Positions 27,509 to 35,647 of a stretch of DNA of 64,000 bases are shown here, piece by piece. Location: positions 4,896,501 through 4,960,500 of the forward strand of contig NZ_CP096255.1 of the NCBI RefSeq assembly GCF_011516635.5. Direction: 5' to 3'. The notes below the pieces were generated by a model. That model had not been told where the DNA came from and searched no databases. It was given only the letters and a program-made list of their open reading frames with translations. The first letter of the stretch is position 1; the number at the start of each line of letters is the position of its first letter. The DNA is from Bradyrhizobium barranii subsp. apii (GTDB lineage Bacteria; Pseudomonadota; Alphaproteobacteria; Rhizobiales; Xanthobacteraceae). The translations under genes and the position numbers were made by a program.

Positions 27509-28432
27509 ACTCCATCATGACAGGCTTCCAAGACACAGGGACCCAGATCTCGAAGCGTCGCGCAATCGGGGTCGCCTGCGCGGAGAGAAATGTCAGCACC
27601 CAGGTTTGATCGGTGCCGGTCCGGTAGGGAACGCCGACGCCGAGATTGATTCCGACCTTGGCGGCGTCCTCCCAGCGCAGAAAACTCCTGGCATCGTGCA
27701 GGTCCTTGATGATCAGCGGCAGGCCGGCTTTCCAGATGCGGCCGGGCAGGCCGAAGCCACGCGGAAATCTGGTGTGGCGGGAGTTGAATTCGAACATGTC
27801 GGCGGTGCCGTAATAGCCGTCGACGAGCCCCATCTCGTGGGAGGTTTCGGCATCGTTGTGCCAGAGCTCGATCGCGCCGACATGGGCCTCGTCGTCGCCG
27901 CAGAACAGCACCATGACAGCTTGCAGGAATTCGCCTGAAAACACCGGCACCGCCACGCCGCAGGTCAGCCCGGCGGCGATGGCCTGATCGGTCCGCTTGA
28001 AATAGGAATCGGTGAATCTGGTGAGGATCACGGGGTGGCCGCTGGCCCAGGCCTTGCCGGGAAGTCCCTCGTCATATCCGAAGTGCAGATCCTCGCTCAC
28101 GTCCCTAAACGCGGACAACCCTTCGCCGTAGAGGCCGCCGCCGAATTCCAGCCGCATGCGCGTGCGGTCAGGCACCCAGAGTTCAACGACGCGAATGAAG
28201 GTCTTCATCGAACGTGCCCGCCGTCTCAAGCCGCACCAAGCATCGGCCATTTGGCTGCGGAACGGACGTTTAAAATTCAGGCAGGACAGCGCAAACTTCG
28301 TGCGGTGGGAGGCACAACGGCTTGGTCCGCCAGATGGCGTTTCGCGGGGCACGAGCAACACCATCTCGCCGGCCTCGGCCGGCGATGGCGATTTTCAATC
28401 CTGGCCCGACCTGCCGGCCGGGAATGGCGATG

Positions 28433-28867
28433 TCAGCCGATCGGCAGGCGGGTGCTGGTTGGCCGGCTGTCGGTGATGGTCTGCGGCTTGTGCTCGCGCT
28501 CGCCGAGCGGCTGGGTCACCGGTAGCTGCAGCACGGTCGCACGCTGGCCTTCGACCAGCTGCGTCACCAGCACGGATTTGCCGTCGGGGAATTCGATCGC
28601 ATCATGATGGCGATCGGGAATGTGCGGATCGATCTTGCCGAACTTGCCGACGCGCGAATTGACGGTGCGCGTCCAGATCCAGCGATTGTCGTAGCGGACG
28701 TTGTCGGCGAAGGCGAGCTCCGTTCCCGGGAGCAGGCAGACCGCGACGGTCGGATCGGCCGCGGAGGCAAAGCCGCGCGTCGAGGTGCCGCGGAAGGTTG
28801 TCGTGACGATCGTCTCGCCGACTTCGGCGGGACGCGACGCGACGGCATGCAGGCTGTAGTCACACAT
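28433..28867 (-). CDS. Conserved hypothetical protein (MCDYSLHAVASRP type)
   Basis: A 144-residue soluble protein starting MCDYSLHAVASRPAEVGETI with a ribosome site (GAGGAG) 6 bp before ATG 28867. Further blocks are TTTFRGTSTRGFASAADPTV, AVCLLPGTELAFADNV and a charged middle rich in His and Asp (DPHIPDRHHDAIEFPDGKSV). I do not recognise a domain with a known role; proteins with this N-terminus occur, to my knowledge, in Bradyrhizobium-type genomes. The C-terminal 20 residues look disordered. It is a single gene. Confidence 0.65.
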   Translation of the reverse strand: MCDYSLHAVASRPAEVGETIVTTTFRGTSTRGFASAADPTVAVCLLPGTELAFADNVRYDNRWIWTRTVNSRVGKFGKIDPHIPDRHHDAIEFPDGKSVLVTQLVEGQRATVLQLPVTQPLGEREHKPQTITDSRPTSTRLPIG

Positions 28868-29059
28868 CGGGTGCTCCTCATGCAGGGATAGCGACCCACG
28901 TCTCTTAATCGAGGCGCAGGCCTCTATCAGAGTGGAAATACCAAACGTTCTGCCGGGTTGTAGGCAAATCTACGGCTCGCCGCCGCAGGCCGCAATCACA
29001 TTAACTTTCCCGAATCCACCAGGAACAAAGCCCGCCCCTTTGCATTCCGCAGGCGCGTG

Positions 29060-29260
29060 TCAGCGCCCCGCAGGCGCCGACCAGCCGGAATATTGCCAGC
29101 CCGGCCGCGACGGTTGGTCGACGGCGTCGAGGACCTTGCGGACTTGCTCGCTTACGGCGGTATCCTTGCGGGCATGGGGCCGCGATTGCGCGGCCAAGGC
29201 TTGCGCGGCCGATGCTGCGATCAGCGCCACAGCAAGTGTGCTCAGAACGATCTGGCGCAT
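29060..29260 (-). CDS. Small exported hypothetical protein
   Basis: A 66-residue protein with a clear signal peptide (MRQIVLSTLAVALIAASAAQ, then ALA-AQS) and a mature part of about 43 residues rich in charged residues, ending QYSGWSAPAGR. A strong ribosome site (CGAGGAGAAGTC) precedes ATG 29260. No domain is recognised. The gap 28868-29059 shows nothing else. Confidence 0.6.
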   Translation of the reverse strand: MRQIVLSTLAVALIAASAAQALAAQSRPHARKDTAVSEQVRKVLDAVDQPSRPGWQYSGWSAPAGR

Positions 29261-29448
29261 GACTTCTCCTCGAACCTGAAGGCCGCGAAGCAGGGCTGCT
29301 TCGTGTGGCGTGCCGAGGATGTACCGCTGGAGGAGGGGCCGGATAATCTGCGCGAAACCAGAAAGACTATCCAGCGGAAGCGGACAATCGTCCGCTCCAA
29401 TCCCGGATCGGCGATGCCGATCGAAAGCGCGCGGGGCGCGAAATGACC

Positions 29449-29469
29449 GATACCGGCACGTTCGGTATC
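29449..29469 (-). terminator. Weak hairpin at the lexA stop
   Basis: GATACCG (29449-29455) and CGGTATC (29463-29469) form a 7-bp stem that overlaps the lexA stop codon. There is no T-tract, so termination is uncertain. The rest of 29261-29448 shows no gene or motif that I can support. Confidence 0.3.
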
Positions 29470-30169
29470 AATACTTCCGGTACAGTCCGATCAGCTTGCC
29501 CTGGATCTTCACCCGGTTGGGCGGCAGAATGCGGACCTCATAGGCCGCATTGGCGGGCTCGAGCGCGATCGAGGCGCCGCGGCGGCGGAAGCGCTTGAGC
29601 GTCGCCTCCTCGTCGTCGATCAGCGCCACCACGATATCGCCGGTATCGGCGCTCTCGTTGCGCTGGATCAGCGCCATGTCGCCGTCGAGAATGCCGGCCT
29701 CGACCATGGAATCGCCGCGCACTTCGAGCGCGTAATGTTCGCCCGAGCCGAGCATGTCAGGCGGTACGCTGATGGTGTGGCTGCGGGTCTGCAAGGCCTC
29801 GATCGGCGTACCGGCCGCGATGCGGCCCATCACGGGGACCGCGACGGGGCGCTCGCCCTCGTCCGGCGGCGGGCTCGAAGTCGTGCGGACCTTGCCGAGA
29901 TTGCCTTCGATGACGCTCGGCGTGAAGCCGCGGCGGCTGCCGGCGGCGGCCTGAAGCTCGGGCAGCTTGATCACCTCGATGGCGCGGGCCCGGTTGGGCA
30001 GGCGCCGGATGAAGCCGCGCTCCTCGAGCGCGGTGATCAGGCGATGGATGCCCGATTTCGAGCGCAGGTCGAGCGCGTCCTTCATCTCATCGAAGGAGGG
30101 CGGCACGCCGCTTTCCTTCAGCCGTTCGCTGATGAACCGCAGGAGCTCGTATTGTTTGCGCGTTAACAT
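29468..30169 (-). CDS. lexA: Transcriptional repressor LexA
   Basis: LexA represses SOS genes and self-cleaves when bound to RecA filaments. The N-terminal winged helix (LTRKQYELLRFISERLKESG, then PSFDEMKDALDLRSKSGIHR) recognises DNA. The cleavage site is the Ala-Gly in VMGRIAAGTPIEA (about residue 120). The catalytic Ser is in VRGDSMVEAGILDGD, and the Lys in ATLKRFRRRG. From ATG 30169 it has 233 residues; a TTG at 30178 would add three. An alphaproteobacterial SOS box lies 100 bp upstream, indicating autoregulation. Confidence 0.96.
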   Translation of the reverse strand: MLTRKQYELLRFISERLKESGVPPSFDEMKDALDLRSKSGIHRLITALEERGFIRRLPNRARAIEVIKLPELQAAAGSRRGFTPSVIEGNLGKVRTTSSPPPDEGERPVAVPVMGRIAAGTPIEALQTRSHTISVPPDMLGSGEHYALEVRGDSMVEAGILDGDMALIQRNESADTGDIVVALIDDEEATLKRFRRRGASIALEPANAAYEVRILPPNRVKIQGKLIGLYRKY

Positions 30170-30269
30170 CTCGACCAAAATCCCCCGGTTGATGTCGTTC
30201 GATTCCGAGACGCTGAATTCAGCAGTAAGCCGCTACATTCTCGAAACAAATCATGAACGGACACTATAT

Positions 30270-30284
30270 GTTCGATACATGTTC
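30270..30284. promoter_or_regulatory. SOS box (LexA operator)
   Basis: GTTCGATACATGTTC is an exact GTTC-N7-GTTC, the alphaproteobacterial LexA site. It lies about 100 bp upstream of the lexA start at 30169 and in the gap between lexA and the end of moeA. Confidence 0.88.
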
Positions 30285-30345
30285 CGCAACTGCTTAATTT
30301 ACCGTGAGCGCGACAAAGTTCGCGGAACGCACGCGAACGAAGCGC

Positions 30346-31557
30346 TCAGACGGGCAGCCGCAAGACCTCGCAAGGCGTGCCGGCTTCGGCCTTCGACGCG
30401 AATGGCGCGCGCACGAGAAGTGCCTGTGCCGCAGCGAGATTCGCAAGCAGCGAGGAATCCTGGTGATTGACCGGAAGGGCGACGAGCGTACCGTCGTCGC
30501 GCAGCTCGAGGCGTGCGCGCAGGTAATCCTCGCGCTGGTCATTGGCGCCGACATCGCGGCCGAGCACCGCGCGTTCGCGGCGGTGATGAATCATCGAACG
30601 GCCCGAAAGCGCGCGAATCAACGGCACCATGAACAGGAAGCCGCAAACATAGGATGACACGGGATTGCCGGGCAGGCCGATCACGCGCATCGCGCCGAGC
30701 CGCCCGTTCATCATCGGCTTACCCGGCCGCATCGCGATCTTCCAGAACGCCATCGAGATACCTTCGTCCCTCAGCGCCTGCTGGACCAGATCGTGGTCGC
30801 CGACAGAGGCGCCGCCCGTCGTGATCAGGATGTCGGCGCCGCTTTCCCGCGCGCGGCCGATGCCGGCCGTGGTGGCCTCCAGCGTGTCGGCGGCAACGCC
30901 GAGGTCGATGGTGTCGGCGCCCTCGCTGCGGGCGAGCGCGTGCAGGGCGTAGCCGTTGGAATAGACGATCTGGCCGGGACCGGGCGTGGTGCCCGGCATC
31001 ACCAGCTCGTCGCCGGTCGCGAGGATCGCGACCTTCGGGCGTCGCCGGACCGGCAGTTGCGGGTAATTCATGCCGGCGGCGAGCGCGAGGTCGCGCTCGG
31101 TGAGCCGGGCTCCCTTGCGCAGCAGCACGTCGCCTTCCGAGAAGTCGACGCCGGCGGGGCGGATGTGCCGCCCCGTTACGGCGGCTTCCTTGATGGTGAT
31201 GCGCTTGCCGTCCGCGATCGTGTCCTCCTGGATCACGACCGCATCAGCGCCATCGGGAACGACACCGCCGGTGAAGATACGCACGGCCTCGCCGGCGCCG
31301 ACCGATCCCGCAATCGGGCGGCCCGCCGCGACCTCGCCGATCAGGGTGAGCTGGGAGTCGATCTTCGCCGCATCGACCGCGCGCACCGCATAGCCGTCCA
31401 TTGCCGACATCGCCTGCGGCGGCTGCGTGCGCCGCGCGGCGACGTCGCGCGCGAGCACGCGGTGGAAGGCTGCGTCGAGCGCGATCATCTCTTCAGGCAG
31501 CGGCTCTGCGCCCGCCAGCACCGCAGCGAGCGCGTCGGAAACCGGCATCAGGGCCAC
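30346..31557 (-). CDS. moeA: Molybdopterin molybdenumtransferase MoeA
   Basis: MoeA inserts molybdate into adenylylated molybdopterin. From GTG 31557 the protein has 403 residues, with MPVSDALAAVLAGAEPLPEE at the N-terminus, QPPQAMSAMDGYAVRAVDA (substrate loop), FTGGVVPDGADAVVIQEDT, VAILATGDELVMPG and ILITTGGASVGDHDLV (MPT-binding), and GLPGNPVSSYVCGF. GTG 31557 is preferred because AGGAG lies 9 bp upstream, which suits it better than ATG 31548. moaC is found 11 kb away on the same strand. Confidence 0.94.
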   Translation of the reverse strand: MALMPVSDALAAVLAGAEPLPEEMIALDAAFHRVLARDVAARRTQPPQAMSAMDGYAVRAVDAAKIDSQLTLIGEVAAGRPIAGSVGAGEAVRIFTGGVVPDGADAVVIQEDTIADGKRITIKEAAVTGRHIRPAGVDFSEGDVLLRKGARLTERDLALAAGMNYPQLPVRRRPKVAILATGDELVMPGTTPGPGQIVYSNGYALHALARSEGADTIDLGVAADTLEATTAGIGRARESGADILITTGGASVGDHDLVQQALRDEGISMAFWKIAMRPGKPMMNGRLGAMRVIGLPGNPVSSYVCGFLFMVPLIRALSGRSMIHHRRERAVLGRDVGANDQREDYLRARLELRDDGTLVALPVNHQDSSLLANLAAAQALLVRAPFASKAEAGTPCEVLRLPV

Positions 31558-31692
31558 GGGTGAAAACTCCTGCTGGGCCCGTTCGGGCAAATCGGCGGCG
31601 AGAGTTCTAGCCGAGTGCAGGCGCAGAGGCAAAAGAGTGGCCGCGCAGGATGATTTATCCTGCGTCATCCGCTCTGCGATGAAGGGTGAGCA

Positions 31693-31785
31693 TCAAGTCC
31701 GCCGCGGCATGATCCAGAAGGCGAGACAGACCGGTACAAGGATGGCCATGGCGAGGACGAGAAGGACGAGAGCCACGGCCAGCAT
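31693..31785 (-). CDS. Predicted 30-residue membrane microprotein
   Basis: Read from ATG 31785, the peptide MLAVALVLLVLAMAILVPVC, then LAFWIMPRRT, is one continuous membrane helix with a basic C-terminus. GGGGAG lies 7 bp before the start and overlaps the stop of the upstream small gene (31789-31791), indicating coupling. It is too short for similarity-based calling, and no function is proposed. Confidence 0.45.
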   Translation of the reverse strand: MLAVALVLLVLAMAILVPVCLAFWIMPRRT

Positions 31786-31788
31786 CGG

Positions 31789-31983
31789 TCAACTCCCCGA
31801 CGGCTTGTACGGACTGACGTCCGGCGCTGCGGGGCCCTGATCCCTGTCAGGCAGCGGGTCGGCCCGGGATTTCAGGTCGGCGGCCTTGCTGATCAGCTTG
31901 GCGGAAAGCTCAGAATCCGATGTGGTCCTGGCGAATTTCATCAGCAGAGAGGCCTGCTTGGTGAGGTAGGTTTTGCCCAACAC
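31789..31983 (-). CDS. Small hypothetical protein
   Basis: A 64-residue helical protein, MLGKTYLTKQASLLMKFART, then TSDSELSAKLISKAADLKSR and a Pro/Asp-rich tail. This KQA-x-x-L-LxFA helical pattern is seen in short Rhizobiales proteins of unknown function. It lies 3 bp before the membrane microprotein and probably shares its transcript. The gap 31984-32138 shows no gene. Confidence 0.5.
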   Translation of the reverse strand: MLGKTYLTKQASLLMKFARTTSDSELSAKLISKAADLKSRADPLPDRDQGPAAPDVSPYKPSGS

Positions 31984-32138
31984 GACGATAAGCCCGATGT
32001 AGAATTCCCAACGGACTCATGAGTCCTGAGAGGGGCAATCGTTCCGGGAACTCTGTATAAAAATGCACAAAGGGACTTGGTTCCTCGCCCCCCGGCAAAA
32101 TAGTTCCATTCGCGGCCCGTCGGCTTGCCGGCCAGAGA

Positions 32139-32765
32139 TCAGATTCCGAGCGCCTCGAGGGCGTTCCCGACGTCGCGGGGCGAGGTCACGTGGACCGTGG
32201 TCAGGCCGCGCGACCGCGCTCCTTCGATGTTCTCGGCAAGATCGTCGAAGAACACGATACGGTTCGCGGGCACGCCGATCGCGGCCACGACATGGTCGAA
32301 GGCCTCCACATCGGGTTTGCGCAGGCCGATGCTGGACGACAGATACAGCTCGCGGAAATGGCCGAGCAGGCCGCCATATTCCTTCGAGAAGTGGTCCACA
32401 TGAGGCCGGTTGGTGTTGGAGAAGGCGTAGAGCGGCAACTGCTTTGCCGCACGCGGCAGCAACTCGGCGATGTCGGGCATCTCGCCGGCGAAGATCGCAT
32501 TCCAGCCCTCCAGGAACTGCGCGTCCGAAATGCCGATCCCGAGCGAGACGCGCAGTGAGTCAAAATAGGCCTCGTCGCTGATCTTGCCGACCTCGTGCAG
32601 CCGGTAGGCTTCGCTGTCCCGCACATAGCGCGCGACGATGGCTTCCGGCTTGCAGCCGGCATGTCCCGCCCAGCAGGCGATCGCCTTGGAGAAATCGATG
32701 TCGAGCACGACGCGCCCGAGATCGAACAGGAGCGCGTCCGCGCTGCCGGGAGAGAGCGAGCTCAT
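32139..32765 (-). CDS. HAD-IA family hydrolase
   Basis: A 208-residue phosphatase- or dehalogenase-like protein. Motif I is ALLFDLGRVVLDIDF (nucleophile Asp near residue 15; the usual second Asp is replaced by Gly, as in several HAD-IA members). Motif II is YAFSNTNRPH, and the Lys-Pro pair is in LRKPDVEAFDHV. Motif III is VFFDDLAENIEGA. It starts 13 bp after the hydroxy-acid dehydrogenase gene and may act on a product of that enzyme. The substrate is unknown. Confidence 0.88.
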   Translation of the reverse strand: MSSLSPGSADALLFDLGRVVLDIDFSKAIACWAGHAGCKPEAIVARYVRDSEAYRLHEVGKISDEAYFDSLRVSLGIGISDAQFLEGWNAIFAGEMPDIAELLPRAAKQLPLYAFSNTNRPHVDHFSKEYGGLLGHFRELYLSSSIGLRKPDVEAFDHVVAAIGVPANRIVFFDDLAENIEGARSRGLTTVHVTSPRDVGNALEALGI

Positions 32766-32778
32766 TGCATCCTTTCAC

Positions 32779-33912
32779 TCAGTATCGATAGGGGTCGTGG
32801 TCGAACAGCGGGAACGCGCTGAACACGCTCGGCGCATTCGTTGCGGTCGCCTGGTGCAGGCAGGACTTGTCGACCTCGGCGAACGAGGTAGCGCCCAAGA
32901 GGCCGAGGCAGCGCAGCACCTCGTCCTCGAGCAGCTCCAGCATTCGCCTCACGCCGGCCTCGCCGGCTGCGGCCAATGCCCAGCATTGCAGCCGGTCGAT
33001 GCCGACCATGTCCGCGCCCGCCGCGATCGCCTTGACGATGTCGGTGCCGCGGCAGAAGCCGCCGTCGACCATGATCTTGGCGCGTCCCTTCACGGCCTCG
33101 ACGATCTCGGGCAGCACATGCATGGCACCGCGGCCGTGATCGAGCTGGCGGCCGCCATGGTTGGAGACGTAGATCCACTCGACGCCGTGATCGACCGCGA
33201 TCCGGGCGTCCTCGGCGGTGGCGATGCCCTTCAGGATGAGCGGGATCTTGAACTTGTCCTTGATCATCTTCACGGTCCGCCACTCCAGGCCCTTCTGGTA
33301 ATCGCCGCCGGTGGCGCGCAGGCGGCTCTCGCGAACATAGCGCTTGGCAATGTCACGTTCGCGACGGCTGTAATGGGCGGTATCAACGGTCAGGCAGAAG
33401 GCGGCGTAGGCGTTCTTCTCGCTCCGGCTGACGACATCGGCGACGAAATCGTCGTCGCCGCGCACATAGAGTTGATAGAGCCGCAGCGCATCAGGGGCGG
33501 CCTCGGCGGTCTTCTCCAGGCCGGGCTCGGACACCGAGCTCAGCATGTGCGCCGCGCCGAAGGTGCCGCAGGCGCGGGCGACGCTCGCCGCGCCATCCGG
33601 ATCGAAGATCTCCAGTGCGCCGACAGGGGCCAGCACCACCGGCAGCCGCATCCTGCGCCCGAACAGCTCGACCGAGCCGTCGACCTCGCGGACGTCGCGC
33701 AGTACGCGCGGCCGGAAGGCGATCTCGTCCAGCGCCATGCGGTTGCGGCGCATCGTGGTCTCGGTCTCGGCGGCGCCGACGATATAGTCCCAGGCGTTCT
33801 GGTTGAGGTTGGCGCGCGCCTTGCGGATGAATTCGTGCAGGTTCTGGAATGGCTCGGCGCTGGCGCCGAGTTCGACGTTCCTTTCCGGCCGGATGCGGGG
33901 CGCGTCATTCAT
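32779..33912 (-). CDS. FMN-dependent alpha-hydroxy acid dehydrogenase
   Basis: A member of the lactate/glycolate/mandelate oxidase family: FMN-dependent oxidation of an L-2-hydroxy acid to a 2-oxo acid. From ATG 33912 (after GGGAGGACAACA) it has 377 residues. Landmarks are WDYIVGAAETETTMRRNR, VLAPVGALEIFDPDGAASVA, YQLYVRGDDDFVADV, the Lys in PLILKGIATAEDA, the catalytic His and substrate Arg in VSNHGGRQLDHGRGAMHVL, and IMVDGGFCRGTDIVKA. The substrate may be L-lactate or another hydroxy acid and cannot be fixed. It leads an operon with the HAD hydrolase. Confidence 0.9.
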   Translation of the reverse strand: MNDAPRIRPERNVELGASAEPFQNLHEFIRKARANLNQNAWDYIVGAAETETTMRRNRMALDEIAFRPRVLRDVREVDGSVELFGRRMRLPVVLAPVGALEIFDPDGAASVARACGTFGAAHMLSSVSEPGLEKTAEAAPDALRLYQLYVRGDDDFVADVVSRSEKNAYAAFCLTVDTAHYSRRERDIAKRYVRESRLRATGGDYQKGLEWRTVKMIKDKFKIPLILKGIATAEDARIAVDHGVEWIYVSNHGGRQLDHGRGAMHVLPEIVEAVKGRAKIMVDGGFCRGTDIVKAIAAGADMVGIDRLQCWALAAAGEAGVRRMLELLEDEVLRCLGLLGATSFAEVDKSCLHQATATNAPSVFSAFPLFDHDPYRY

Positions 33913-34219
33913 TGTTGTCCTCCCGAGAATTTGAAGCGTTATTGTCATCGCGTATCGTGTCCGGCCCTCCAAAACCATCCTAAAATCGCATAGCTGCGAG
34001 GCGTGGGCCGGTCGGGCCGCTTCCCGCCTTGCGCGAAACGGTTTCGGAACGTTGCCAAAAGTTTAGGCCCGGGCGAAGGGATTTTTACGATGTACCCGCC
34101 GGCGTGGCGTCCCGGCCTTGAAGAAACCAGAATGGTATTGTGAACAGCGGGCTGGATCGCCATTTGCATGGCGCCTCACAAGCCCAAAGCAAAGCTCCAG
34201 CAAGAAGGCCAGCCTATCC
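33913..34219. other. Divergent intergenic region
   Basis: This 307-bp region separates the divergent hydroxy-acid dehydrogenase and protease genes and presumably holds both promoters. A perfect odd palindrome CGAAAC-G-GTTTCG is at 34034-34046. I see no gene or clear promoter consensus. Confidence 0.5.
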
Positions 34220-35557
34220 ATGCGGAAAAACCTGCTGTTCCCCCTGGGCGCGCTCACGGGAGCGTGTCTAACCCTTCTGGTCGCCAGCCCGCACGGTGGA
34301 GTATGGGCGGCACGGGCGGCAGCGAGCGCGGATGATGCCTATTCCCGGCTCAATCTGTTCGGCGAAGTGTTCGAGCGGGTGAAGGCGAGCTATGTCGAGA
34401 AGCCCGACAATTCCAAGCTGATCGAGGGTGCGATCACCGGCATGGTGACCTCGCTCGATCCGCATTCACGCTACATGAACGACAAGGCCTGGACCGAGAT
34501 GCAGGAGACCACCTCCGGCGAGTTCGGCGGGCTCGGCATCGAGGTCACGATGGAGGACGGCCTGGTCAAGGTCGTCTCGCCGATCGACGACACGCCAGCG
34601 TCCAAGGCCGGGATCATGTCCGGCGACCTCATCAGCAAGATCGACGGCGATGCCGTGCAGGGCATGACGCTCGAGCAGGCCGTCAACAAGATGAAGGGGC
34701 CGGTCGATACCCAGACCAAGCTCACCATCGTGCGCAAGGGCGCCGACGCCCCGCTCGACGTCGCGATCAAGCGCGAGATCATCCATGTGCGTCCGGTGCG
34801 CTTCCACGTCGAGAACGGCGACATCGGCTATATCCGCGTCACCTCGTTCAACGAGCAGACCACCGACGGCCTGAAGAAGGCGATCGCGTCGATCTCCAAG
34901 GAGGTCCCGCCGGAGAAGCTGGTCGGCTACGTGATGGACCTGCGCAACAATCCGGGCGGTTTGCTCGACCAGGCCGTGTCGGTGTCGAGCGCCTTCCTCC
35001 AGCGCGGCGAGGTCGTCTCGACCCGCGGCCGCAATCCCGAAGAGACCCAGCGCTTCACCGCCCATGGCGGCGACCTCACCAAGGGCAAGCCGCTGGTGAT
35101 TCTGGTCAATGGCGGCTCGGCTTCGGCCTCGGAGATCGTTGCAGGCGCGCTGCATGACCACAAGCGTGCCACGATCATCGGCACGCGCTCGTTCGGCAAG
35201 GGCTCGGTGCAGACCATCATTCCGCTCGGCGCCGGCAATGGCGCGCTGGCGCTGACCACGGCGCGCTACTACACGCCGTCGGGCCGCTCGATCCAGGCCC
35301 AGGGCATCGCGCCCGACATCGAGATCCTCCAGGATGTGCCGCCCGAGCTGAAGGGCCGGATGGACACCATGGCGGAGTCCCAGATGCGCGGCCATCTGCA
35401 GGCCGCCGACGGTACCGAGCAGACCGGATCGCAGTCCTACGTCCCGCCGGAAGAGAAGGACGACAAGGCCCTGCATGCGGCCTACGACTTCCTGCACGGC
35501 GTGACCGCGAATGCGGTCGCCGCCAAGCCTGCGCCGAAGGCGGCGGTACCGAACTAA
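34220..35557 (+). CDS. ctpA: S41 family C-terminal processing peptidase
   Basis: A periplasmic serine protease that trims protein C-termini. From ATG 34220 (445 residues) the N-terminus MRKNLLFPLGALTGACLTLL is a signal or anchor. A PDZ domain covers about residues 95-175 (GLGIEVTMEDGLVKVVSPID). The protease core has YVMDLRNNPGGLLDQAVSVS, the catalytic Ser in NGGSASASEIVAGAL and the Lys in GTRSFGKGSVQTI. An upstream ATG at 34118 would place 34 polar residues before the signal and is not preferred. In Rhizobiales the gene is often near rnhB or murein genes; here it is single, ending at a 13-bp hairpin. Confidence 0.93.
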   Translation: MRKNLLFPLGALTGACLTLLVASPHGGVWAARAAASADDAYSRLNLFGEVFERVKASYVEKPDNSKLIEGAITGMVTSLDPHSRYMNDKAWTEMQETTSGEFGGLGIEVTMEDGLVKVVSPIDDTPASKAGIMSGDLISKIDGDAVQGMTLEQAVNKMKGPVDTQTKLTIVRKGADAPLDVAIKREIIHVRPVRFHVENGDIGYIRVTSFNEQTTDGLKKAIASISKEVPPEKLVGYVMDLRNNPGGLLDQAVSVSSAFLQRGEVVSTRGRNPEETQRFTAHGGDLTKGKPLVILVNGGSASASEIVAGALHDHKRATIIGTRSFGKGSVQTIIPLGAGNGALALTTARYYTPSGRSIQAQGIAPDIEILQDVPPELKGRMDTMAESQMRGHLQAADGTEQTGSQSYVPPEEKDDKALHAAYDFLHGVTANAVAAKPAPKAAVPN

Positions 35558-35577
35558 GCCTTACGACGTCCAGATAT

Positions 35578-35607
35578 CGCCCGGGAGCGGATGACCGCTC
35601 CCGGGCG
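35578..35607 (+). terminator. Strong hairpin after ctpA
   Basis: CGCCCGGGAGCGG (35578-35590), ATGA and CCGCTCCCGGGCG (35595-35607) form a perfect 13-bp stem. There is no T-tract, but it sits between the converging ctpA and GGDEF/EAL genes. Confidence 0.6.
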
Positions 35608-35647
35608 AATTCGTGCGGTGACGCTTCCAATTGTTGGGAAGACCGCC

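Larger units (their letters stand above)
26440..27537 (-). mobile_element. IS110-family insertion sequence (about 1.1 kb)
   Basis: The element carries a DEDD-type transposase with only 6 bp after its stop and 159 bp before its start, the arrangement of the IS110 subgroup in which the long left end encodes the bridge RNA. There are no terminal inverted repeats. A CC dinucleotide is present at both junctions (26438-26439 and 27538-27539) and would be single in the restored gene, consistent with the shared core of IS110 recombination. The boundaries were set by reconstructing the host reading frame. Confidence 0.88.
26167..28208 (-). pseudogene. GAF-domain protein gene, interrupted by an IS110-family element
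   Basis: The 5' part (28208-27538) encodes MKTFIRVVELWVPDRTRMRL onward, and the 3' part (26437-26167) continues DEARSALVFRTGDCSAQTDL to WYL-stop. If the element at 26440-27537 and one copy of a CC dinucleotide are removed, the frame runs through FEIWVP-DEARS with no stop and totals 942 bases (313 residues). At least two GAF-like units are visible, each with a GLPGKAW/GLPGRIW-type motif. GAF domains bind small molecules, haem or flavin. The intact ancestral function is unknown. The in-frame start could be 28250 instead of 28208. No other gene is seen between 28209 and 28432. Confidence 0.85.
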
